Shown here in pieces: positions 1-4,770 of a stretch of DNA of 6,369 nucleotides. Under the pieces are notes generated by a model, which ran no database searches, was not told the DNA's origin, and was given only the letters and a program-made list of their open reading frames with translations. The position numbers and the translations under genes were made by a program. Position 1 is the first letter of the stretch, and each line of letters opens with the position of its first letter. This DNA is from Flavipsychrobacter stenotrophus (GTDB lineage: Bacteria; Bacteroidota; Bacteroidia; Chitinophagales; Chitinophagaceae): contig CANCOG010000296.1 of assembly GCA_947379685.1 (NCBI GenBank), forward strand, positions 1 through 6,369, given 5' to 3'.

Positions 1-27
1 CGGGGTAGGTGTTTTTTTATCGTAAGG

Positions 28-45
28 CGAGGGTTTACACCCTCG
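28..45. repeat. Small hairpin followed by a T-rich stretch (REP-like or terminator-like)
   Basis: CGAGGGT (28-34) and ACCCTCG (39-45) form a perfect 7-bp stem around a TTAC loop. On the plus strand it is followed by GGCTATTTTTGTTT, so it could act as a weak intrinsic terminator for a gene left of the window. On the minus strand no T-run follows, so it is a poor terminator for the iron-sulfur gene that ends at 128. Its proximity to a second hairpin at 62-73 suggests one composite intergenic element rather than a dedicated terminator. Function is inferred. Confidence 0.5.
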
Positions 46-61
46 GCTATTTTTGTTTAAC

Positions 62-73
62 ACCCTTCGGGGT
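62..73. repeat. Short hairpin with TTCG tetraloop
   Basis: ACCC (62-65), TTCG (66-69) and GGGT (70-73) make a 4-bp stem closed by C-G over a UUCG loop, an unusually stable RNA tetraloop when transcribed from the plus strand. It lies 16 bases right of the hairpin at 28-45, and the two together look like one repeat unit. No poly-T follows directly, so termination is not supported. Confidence 0.45.
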
Positions 74-105
74 TTGGGGTCGCGTTGGTTTTTAATGGAC
101 TCCTG

Positions 106-124
106 TTAGGTGCGGTAGTACACC
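106..124. repeat. Degenerate copy of the TTAGGTG...GTAGTACACC motif
   Basis: TTAGGTG (106-112), CG (113-114) and GTAGTACACC (115-124) match TTAGGTGTAGTACACC at 3007-3022, apart from extra bases in the middle. It sits just downstream of the stop of the minus-strand iron-sulfur gene. The shared motif links this end of the window to the palindrome cluster near 3.0 kb and suggests a dispersed repeat family in this genome. Confidence 0.45.
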
Positions 125-127
125 ACC

Positions 128-1438
128 CTACCCTTCCGCTGTCCAGGCATCCCTGTCATCGGGGCTGAATTTCCAGGGGGCCATGTTGTTTTCTATGTTG
201 CCGAACATCATGTTCCATTCCTGGGGGGCATTGCTTTCTTCCATGACGAGGTTGCGACGTAATTGCATGATTATGGAAAGGGGATCTATCATTACGGGGC
301 AGGCTTCTACGCAGGCCTGGCAGGTGGTGCAGGCGCGGAGCTCTTCTATAGATATATAGTCGTTCAGCAGTGCCTTGCCGTCGTCCTTAAAGTCGCCATT
401 CTCGGTGATATTCTTACCCACTTCTTCAAGACGGTCGCGGGTGTCCATCATTATTTTACGTGGAGAGAGTTTTTTGCCGGTGAGGTTGGCGGGACAGGAG
501 TCGGTGCAACGGCCGCACTCAGTGCAGGAATAGGCATCGAGGAGGTTTTTCCAACTGAGGTCGGTAACATCTTTAGCGCCAAAACGTTTTTGTTCTGCTA
601 CTTCGGTTGGTGCCTTGTCTGGCTCCATCATGTACAATACCTCGTTCTGGATCTCCTTCATATTCTTTATTTCACCTTGTGGGGTAAGTTTGGAAAAATA
701 GGCATTGGGAAACGCCAGCACGATGTGTATATGCTTAGAGTATGGCAGGTAATTCAGGAAGGCGAAAACACCAATTATATGCAACCACCAGCAGCCACGC
801 TCGAGGCCCATCAATGCACCGTCGGACATGCCGGAGAACAGTCCCGTGAAGTGGGAACTGATGAGGAATGGTGCAGTTGCCGGGTAATGCTCTGGCATGC
901 GGGTTTGTAATACCTGGTCGGCAGAATTCATGATCAGCAATAAGGACATCAACACAACTTCGGTAATCAAAATGAGGTTGGCATCGTTTTTCGGCCAGCC
1001 ATCTAATTCCTTAAGGTTCAGCCTGCGTACTTTAAGAATGTTCCTGCGAATGAGGAAGATAACACAGCCTATCAGCACCAACGCTGCAAGTACCTCAAAA
1101 AATCCTATCAGGAATGCATACAATGAACCCAGCATGGGTACAAACAGCCTGTGAACACCTAAAACACCATCAAGCACTATTTCTAGAATCTCTACATTGA
1201 TGATGATGAAGCCGGCATACACGGCCAGGTGCAGGAATGCAGGGATGGGGCGTTTGAACATTTTCTTCTGCCCGAGCGCCAGCAAAATCATGTTTTTCCA
1301 GCGCTGGCTGCTGTTATCGCTCAGGTCTTCATCGCGCCCCAGGTTAATGTTGCGTGATATTTCTTTTACTTTTTTTGAGAAAATAAATATGGCTATGCCA
1401 GCCAGTAATATGAATAATACCTGTTGTATAATGTGCAT
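128..1438 (-). CDS. Membrane-bound (Fe-S) protein, HdrC/NarI-like electron-transfer subunit
   Basis: The 436-residue product probably moves electrons between the membrane quinone pool and a cytosolic partner. What is seen: an N-terminal half with about five hydrophobic segments (roughly residues 5-22, 67-89, 99-130, 154-172 and 217-242), with histidines at 70, 220, 236 and 238 that could bind heme b as in nitrate reductase gamma-type subunits. A C-terminal cytosolic ferredoxin-like domain carries two CxxCxxCxxxCP motifs at Cys305/308/311/315 and Cys370/373/376/380, each fit for one [4Fe-4S] cluster. This layout is known from membrane (Fe-S) proteins related to heterodisulfide reductase HdrC/HdrE and DsrM/DsrK. 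In many Bacteroidota a small CCG-domain (HdrB-like) gene lies beside it. None is visible in the 127 bases downstream, so it would have to lie outside the window. The ATG at 1438 leads directly into the first membrane segment and has no clear Shine-Dalgarno sequence. Family call is firm; substrate and partner are unknown. Confidence 0.88.
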   Translation of the reverse strand: MHIIQQVLFILLAGIAIFIFSKKVKEISRNINLGRDEDLSDNSSQRWKNMILLALGQKKMFKRPIPAFLHLAVYAGFIIINVEILEIVLDGVLGVHRLFVPMLGSLYAFLIGFFEVLAALVLIGCVIFLIRRNILKVRRLNLKELDGWPKNDANLILITEVVLMSLLLIMNSADQVLQTRMPEHYPATAPFLISSHFTGLFSGMSDGALMGLERGCWWLHIIGVFAFLNYLPYSKHIHIVLAFPNAYFSKLTPQGEIKNMKEIQNEVLYMMEPDKAPTEVAEQKRFGAKDVTDLSWKNLLDAYSCTECGRCTDSCPANLTGKKLSPRKIMMDTRDRLEEVGKNITENGDFKDDGKALLNDYISIEELRACTTCQACVEACPVMIDPLSIIMQLRRNLVMEESNAPQEWNMMFGNIENNMAPWKFSPDDRDAWTAEG

Positions 1439-1862
1439 CAGTAATGGCGAATTGAAACCCGAAATTAAAGGGTTTTAAGTAAATAAAGAAGTTATGGGAA
1501 ATAAGTTTGGTATTTAGGTGGGTTGATTTGGTCGATAAATGGCATTGATGGGGCGGATAGGGCGGCGTTTTTTCAATTTGTACAATAGGTTTATACCCCA
1601 TTTTATTAAAGTTGCAAGCAAAAAGTGCGTGGAAACTAGTGAGGATTTCGGCTTTTTGACATGAGCATTGATTCCTGAGCAAGAGACAGAAAATACACGG
1701 GCGTTTGAAACGCGAACGAGAGAGCGCTTCCTACGAAAAATATAAATTTTACCGAAGTAACTGTTAATCCCAATGCATTTTATATAACAAAAAAAACATT
1801 CACGCATAAACAACACAAAACAATATTTAATATCAATTTTATGTCTCATTTTTTTTCTCATA

Positions 1863-1904
1863 AACTCAAAGGAAGTTCCAATATTTTTCACTTATCTTTG
1901 AGTT
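1863..1904. promoter_or_regulatory. 9-bp inverted repeat spanning the promoter, candidate operator
   Basis: AACTCAAAG (1863-1871) and CTTTGAGTT (1896-1904) are exact reverse complements separated by 24 bases. The right arm overlaps the last bases of the -7-like box at 1893-1900 and the left arm falls near where a -33 element would be. That position suits a repressor or activator site. Whether a protein binds it is inference, and short inverted repeats do arise by chance in AT-rich DNA. Confidence 0.35.
1893..1900 (+). promoter_or_regulatory. Bacteroidota-type -7 box (TATCTTTG)
   Basis: TATCTTTG fits the TAnnTTTG consensus known for the primary sigma factor of Bacteroidota. It lies 42 bases before the ATG at 1943, leaving a short A-rich leader without a Shine-Dalgarno sequence, as is usual in this phylum. 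No good TTG/TTTG is seen about 20 bases upstream, so the -33 half is weak or the promoter needs an activator. Confidence 0.5.
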
Positions 1905-1942
1905 CACACACAATTATTCAACAATCTTAACACCAAAAATTT

Positions 1943-2938
1943 ATGAGTAATCACATTCATCTTGCCTCGGCGGGTATCAAAACCTTTCCAGTGGCTGATC
2001 TTACGCCTGCACAGTTAAAGGAATTAGGTCCGCTTGCACACCTTATAGGCACCTGGGAAAACGTTGCAGCACCTGCGGGTACGGCTTCCTCTGGCTGGAA
2101 CGTAATTATGGTACCTGCGGCAAATAACGGGTTCAGGCTGGAAGTAATTCCTTATACTGAACGCCTCGTATTTGAACCAGTACTGATCGCGGCGGCCAAC
2201 AAGGGCCCTTTCGAAAACCCGGACAAGGAAGAAATTCAGCATATTGTAGGTTTGATGTACGTTCAGAAAATCTCCAGTGTATGCACAACCCAATGCGAAG
2301 ACCCTGAACTGCAGGCACCTAATGTCATACATATGGAAACCGGCTTGTTCCTTAACGTTCAGGACTACAATACACAGGCAGGTACTCAAAATAAAAACGG
2401 ACTGGTGCTGAGCTTTGCACGTCTGTCAACAGTCCCTCATGGGAATTCAGTACTGGCGGTAGGCCAGGTAAATACCATGACGAATTTCACTGCGAAATCA
2501 ATTCCAGACATCGATGGCCACCCAACCCCCATAAACCCATATGACCATTTTGGCGTGGGATACACCTCTGGCGTGGGCAATAACATTTTTAAAGAGTTCA
2601 ACCAGATGTCACCTAATAGCTTCCTTAGAACAACCATTGATGGCCAGAAGTTCAAAAATGTAACACGCATCGAAATGGATACGGACAACGCCTCAGGCGG
2701 CATTCTGAATATTCCTTTCCTGCAGAATAATGTAAAAGCTTCAAAAATGTCAGCTTCTTTCTGGATCGAAGAATTGGAAAATGGTGCTTACCAGCTTCAG
2801 TACAGCCAGCTGATAGATCTTATATTCCCTGGTGTCGCTGCCATAGACGCCAGCGTCACTTTTGGCGGAAAGATCCAGCCTATTCAGGTAAGGTGGCCTC
2901 ACACAACTATCAATACAATGACGAAATTGTCACAATAA
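1943..2938 (+). CDS. Heme-binding beta-barrel (calycin/nitrobindin-like) protein, putative
   Basis: The 331-residue product has no signal peptide or membrane segment, so it is probably cytosolic. Residues 29-38 (GPLAHLIGTW) carry the GxW pattern that opens calycin-type beta-barrels, including fatty-acid-binding-protein-like and nitrobindin/THAP4-type heme proteins. IHMETGLFLNV (129-139) resembles the core-strand signature with a conserved His-Met-Glu in such heme-binding proteins. Alternating hydrophobic strands continue to WIEELENGAYQLQYSQ (274-289) and a WPH near the C terminus (318-320). It is about twice the length of a classic single-barrel nitrobindin, so it may have an extended or doubled barrel. 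Candidate ligand histidines are 100, 130 and 166, none proven. It is alone between a promoter-like box and a strong terminator, so it is probably monocistronic. The ATG follows an A-rich leader. The gene is certain; the fold is moderately supported; ligand and role are inferred. Confidence 0.8.
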   Translation: MSNHIHLASAGIKTFPVADLTPAQLKELGPLAHLIGTWENVAAPAGTASSGWNVIMVPAANNGFRLEVIPYTERLVFEPVLIAAANKGPFENPDKEEIQHIVGLMYVQKISSVCTTQCEDPELQAPNVIHMETGLFLNVQDYNTQAGTQNKNGLVLSFARLSTVPHGNSVLAVGQVNTMTNFTAKSIPDIDGHPTPINPYDHFGVGYTSGVGNNIFKEFNQMSPNSFLRTTIDGQKFKNVTRIEMDTDNASGGILNIPFLQNNVKASKMSASFWIEELENGAYQLQYSQLIDLIFPGVAAIDASVTFGGKIQPIQVRWPHTTINTMTKLSQ

Positions 2939-2954
2939 ATAGATTTTTTTGTGT

Positions 2955-2983
2955 AAAAAGGCGGGCTTTGCCCGCCTTTTTTT
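2955..2983 (+). terminator. Intrinsic terminator of the heme-binding-like gene
   Basis: A perfect 12-bp stem, AAAAAGGCGGGC (2955-2966) with GCCCGCCTTTTT (2970-2981), closes a three-base TTT loop and runs into T bases up to 2983. It starts 17 bases after the TAA stop at 2936-2938. The A-run on the left arm means it could also stop transcription arriving from the right on the minus strand, which would insulate the repeat region and the acetyltransferase gene. Confidence 0.93.
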
Positions 2984-3000
2984 ATGGTCCTGGGTGGTGC

Positions 3001-3010
3001 TGTGGATTAG
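3001..3010 (+). repeat. 10-base head repeat TGTGGATTAG, copy 1
   Basis: TGTGGATTAG here is identical to 3178-3187. In both cases its last bases run directly into a palindrome, but of different classes: AGGTGT...ACACCT here and AGATTTGACA...TGTCAAATCT at the second site. A fixed head before variable palindromes points to a structured mobile or mosaic repeat and not to random hairpins. Confidence 0.55.
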
Positions 3011-3023
3011 GTGTAGTACACCT
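3009..3023. repeat. Class A palindrome, copy 1 (AGGTGTAGTACACCT)
   Basis: AGGTGTA and TACACCT (7-bp arms) flank a single G. Twelve of its 15 bases match the left arm of the larger hairpin at 3107-3139, and the three differences are all transitions. It follows the head TGTGGATTAG, sharing its AG. Confidence 0.6.
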
Positions 3024-3042
3024 TTATCAAATTGGTGAAGAA

Positions 3043-3073
3043 GATTTGACAACTCTTGAAAAGCTGTCAAATC
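3043..3073. repeat. Class B palindrome, copy 1 (decayed)
   Basis: GATTTGACA (3043-3051) pairs with TGTCAAATC (3065-3073) over nine bases, and further inner pairs are broken by mismatches. It is the same length as, and identical at 28 of 31 positions to, the perfect palindrome core at 3187-3217; all three differences are transitions. It therefore looks like a decayed copy of that element. Confidence 0.75.
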
Positions 3074-3106
3074 GAAATTAAATTAATTTATCAAGCTCCC
3101 CCAATC

Positions 3107-3139
3107 AGGTGTGGCACACTTTGGAAGTGTGCCACACCT
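3107..3139. repeat. Class A palindrome, copy 2 (15-bp arms)
   Basis: AGGTGTGGCACACTT (3107-3121) and AAGTGTGCCACACCT (3125-3139) are exact reverse complements around a TGG loop. Each arm also contains a self-complementary core (GTGTG-G-CACAC at 3109-3119), so the DNA could adopt one long or two small hairpins. No T-run follows on either strand, so it is not a normal intrinsic terminator. REP-like repeat is the best description. Confidence 0.8.
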
Positions 3140-3177
3140 TGGTAGGATACCCGCGCCTTTGATGACGCTGATGCGCT

Positions 3178-3187
3178 TGTGGATTAG
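3178..3187 (+). repeat. 10-base head repeat TGTGGATTAG, copy 2
   Basis: Exact copy of 3001-3010, 177 bases further on. It overlaps the first two bases of the class B palindrome that starts at 3186. Confidence 0.55.
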
Positions 3188-3218
3188 ATTTGACAACTTT
3201 TAAAAAGTTGTCAAATCT
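3186..3218. repeat. Class B palindrome, copy 2 (perfect 16-bp arms)
   Basis: AGATTTGACAACTTTT (3186-3201) and AAAAGTTGTCAAATCT (3203-3218) are exact reverse complements around one central A. It lies 28 bases past the stop of the minus-strand acetyltransferase gene and could stabilise the 3' end of that transcript, but no T-run supports true intrinsic termination. The perfect arms contrast with the decayed copy at 3043-3073. Confidence 0.85.
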
Positions 3219-3246
3219 CAAAGAAATAATAATGCCAAAGTGCCCA

Positions 3247-3858
3247 TTAACACCTCACCCAATCCTTCAAATTTTCATCATATTTTTTTATGAGCTTTGC
3301 TGGGTTGCCTGCTGCAATAGTATAGGGCGGAACACTTTTAGTAACAACTGAGCCGGCAGCTATAACGCTATGTTTACCAATGGTTACGCCTGCCGTAATA
3401 ACCACATTCGCTGCTATCCAGCAATCGTCTTCTACGGTAATTTGGGCAGTAGTTATGGGTTGGTCGCGGATGGGGATTTGTGTGTCCTTGTATTCATGGT
3501 TGAGACCACTCGCAACTATGTTTTGGGCAAAAATTACATTATTACCAATCTTAACAGGACCAATCAATACATTCCCCATCCCTATCAACGTATTATCACC
3601 AATTAGCAAGTCCCCCACTCCATTATTAATTGTTGAAAAATCTTCGATGATGGAATGAGCTCCGAGGGCAAATTTATTGAAAGGCAAAATATCTACCCTT
3701 ACTCTGCGGATCACAGAACCCTTTCCCCTGGAGTGAAAGAACCGGTTGAGGAACAACTTTACCCATAGCCTGGGCCGCGCTTCATTCTTGGGTATCAACA
3801 GCCTGTGAACGAACTTTTTAATACCCGGCCGCCCTTTAATTATACTGGCAATGGACAT
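3247..3858 (-). CDS. Hexapeptide-repeat (left-handed beta-helix) O-acetyltransferase
   Basis: The 203-residue product most likely moves an acetyl group from acetyl-CoA to a sugar hydroxyl, probably in an exopolysaccharide precursor. After a basic N-terminal 45 residues, imperfect [LIV]-G-x4 hexapeptide turns run from about 64 to 175 (for example IGDNTLIG, IGPVKIGNNVIF, ITAGVTIGKHSVIAAGSVV), the mark of a left-handed beta-helix. The loop GLNHEY (118-123) supplies His121, at the place of the catalytic base in LacA/NodL/WcaF-type enzymes. The C-terminal IAAGNPAKLIKKY (181-193) is the usual end of this family. Length is typical. It is transcribed away from the TolC-like/co-polymerase operon, across 231 bases of shared upstream DNA, which supports a role in the same polysaccharide pathway. 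The acceptor sugar is unknown. Its start at 3858 has no Shine-Dalgarno sequence. Confidence 0.9.
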   Translation of the reverse strand: MSIASIIKGRPGIKKFVHRLLIPKNEARPRLWVKLFLNRFFHSRGKGSVIRRVRVDILPFNKFALGAHSIIEDFSTINNGVGDLLIGDNTLIGMGNVLIGPVKIGNNVIFAQNIVASGLNHEYKDTQIPIRDQPITTAQITVEDDCWIAANVVITAGVTIGKHSVIAAGSVVTKSVPPYTIAAGNPAKLIKKYDENLKDWVRC

Positions 3859-3938
3859 ATTCTGTGCTTTCGGTTGAAATTAACTTAAAAATGAAGCTTC
3901 GGACTTTTAAAAGACTGGTAAAATTAGCGCTTATTTCA

Positions 3939-3946
3939 TAGATTTG
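3939..3946 (+). promoter_or_regulatory. Candidate -7 box (TAGATTTG) for the polysaccharide operon
   Basis: TAGATTTG fits TAnnTTTG. It would give a leader of roughly 135 bases before the ATG at 4090, which contains the palindrome at 3975-3989. No clear TTG lies about 20 bases upstream, so the assignment is tentative. Confidence 0.35.
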
Positions 3947-3974
3947 AGCTTTGTAAATTATTGGTGTAGCATCA

Positions 3975-3989
3975 GGTACAATATGTACC
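3975..3989. promoter_or_regulatory. Palindrome GGTACA-ATA-TGTACC between the divergent genes
   Basis: GGTACA (3975-3980) and TGTACC (3984-3989) are exact reverse complements around ATA, in the middle of the divergent region between the acetyltransferase and the TolC-like gene. A dimeric regulator could use such a site to control both sides, or it may form a small leader hairpin if transcription starts near 3950. This is inference from position and symmetry only. Confidence 0.35.
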
Positions 3990-4089
3990 CGGTCTATGCT
4001 TGTGTTTGCCGTGCGAAAAAACACCCGCATTGGGCTACGAACCTTATATTTTTTTGGTATCTGTTAAAACAAAATGACTGCAGGTAATT

Positions 4090-4770
4090 ATGGTTAAAAT
4101 TAAACTTGTACTGATTTCTGTATTTCTTTTTGGCATGTTTGAAGCAATTGGGCAAGAATCCATGATGCCCAATGTGTCCTACCCCTTTCTCGAAAAACTG
4201 ATCGATTCTGCCAAGGCCCGTTATCCACGCATGAGGAAAATGAATCACAAAATAGACATTGCCCGTTATGATGTGCAATTGGCTAAGATGGGGTGGTTCG
4301 ATGGGCTGACACTTTCGTACCTGTACAATCCGTCCACCAATACTACCAACACCGGAACTACGCCCACAACACTTGTTGGATACCAGACAGGGATTTTTGT
4401 AAATATCGGCCAGATACTGGAGAAAGCCCCGGCGGTAAGAAAAGCAAAAACCAGTCTGGCAATAGCCCATGATGAAATGGACGAATATAACCTGAACATA
4501 GAGCAAATTGTTAAGGAGCGTTATTTCACCTATGTTACCAAGCTGGAAGTGCTTAACCTGAGAACAAAGAATGCACAGGACGCTGAAACGGACATGAAAC
4601 AAACCCGCAGAAGGTATGAAAAGGGCGAAGAGACATTTGACAATTACAGTAAAATGCTGGTTATCACCTCGGTAGCCAATCAGAATAAAGTAGAATCGGA
4701 AGGGATAGTATTGATAGCCAAAGCTAATCTTGAAGAGATCATCAACGGAAAACTGGAGGATATTAAGTAA
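4090..4770 (+). CDS. Half-length TolC-family outer-membrane/periplasmic protein
   Basis: The 226-residue product begins with a signal peptide: a basic start (MVKIK), a hydrophobic core and a likely cleavage after Gln22 (AIGQ/E). The mature part matches one TolC repeat. A long helix (about 32-68) is followed by a short beta-hairpin (about 71-80 and 97-106, with an N/T-rich turn between), then long helices to about 220, including RYEKGEETFDNYSKMLV (175-191), the family's RYxxGxxS-like turn. Known TolC-type proteins contain two such repeats in about 430-480 residues, and this one has a single repeat, so a closed barrel would need more subunits or a partner. The gene is intact, with start, stop and even coding character, so it does not look truncated. 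The stop TAA overlaps the next gene's ATG. Its role in polysaccharide export is inferred from the co-polymerase next door. Confidence 0.82.
   Translation: MVKIKLVLISVFLFGMFEAIGQESMMPNVSYPFLEKLIDSAKARYPRMRKMNHKIDIARYDVQLAKMGWFDGLTLSYLYNPSTNTTNTGTTPTTLVGYQTGIFVNIGQILEKAPAVRKAKTSLAIAHDEMDEYNLNIEQIVKERYFTYVTKLEVLNLRTKNAQDAETDMKQTRRRYEKGEETFDNYSKMLVITSVANQNKVESEGIVLIAKANLEEIINGKLEDIK
4755..4759 (+). promoter_or_regulatory. Strong Shine-Dalgarno GGAGG inside the TolC-like gene
   Basis: GGAGG lies 10 bases before the ATG at 4770, in the last codons of the upstream gene. The other starts in this window lack a clear site, so this one stands out. It supports 4770 as the start and, with the TAATG overlap, translational coupling of the two proteins. 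Confidence 0.6.

Larger units (their letters stand above)
1439..1942. other. 504-base AT-rich divergent intergenic region
   Basis: This gap separates two divergently transcribed genes and should hold both promoters. I see no convincing gene in it. The open frames that cross it on the minus strand give cysteine- and aromatic-rich translations without domain character, and they overlap one another. Visible structure includes AAACCC/GGGTTT (1455-1460 and 1470-1475), GCGTTT-G-AAACGC (1701-1713), and the inverted repeat plus -7 box near 1863-1904 that are listed separately. Base composition falls sharply towards A+T to the right of about 1735. Confidence 0.6.

Noticed and set aside
263..910. 215-codon open frame on the plus strand opposite the iron-sulfur gene
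   Set aside because: It is antisense to a gene with clear membrane segments and two cluster-binding motifs. Its translation shows no domain pattern and arises from that gene's codon bias.
1460..1467. Minus-strand TAATTTCG as -7 box for the iron-sulfur gene
   Set aside because: It misses one key base of TAnnTTTG, lies only 21 bases before the ATG and has no -33 partner, so it is too weak to list as a promoter.
1514..1891. 125-codon minus-strand open frame in the 1439-1942 gap, plus an overlapping 112-codon one (1344-1682)
   Set aside because: Composition is odd (many Cys, Phe, Arg), the frames overlap each other and the iron-sulfur gene, and I recognise no family. They are better explained by AT-rich noncoding DNA.
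3107..3139. Intrinsic terminator for the acetyltransferase gene
   Set aside because: The stem is strong but no T-run follows on the minus strand and a second palindrome lies between it and the gene.
2999..3218. CRISPR array or tRNA-like cluster in the palindrome region
   Set aside because: Repeats are not regularly spaced or uniform, there is no cloverleaf, and the units are of two different palindromic classes.
3904..3913. CTTTTAAAAG palindrome in the divergent region
   Set aside because: A 10-base AT-rich palindrome is expected by chance here. Its likeness to the class B core is limited to the central T/A run.
4047..4056. TATTTTTTTG-like promoter just before the TolC-like gene
   Set aside because: The spacing between TA and TTTG is four bases and not two, and the T-run makes chance resemblance likely.
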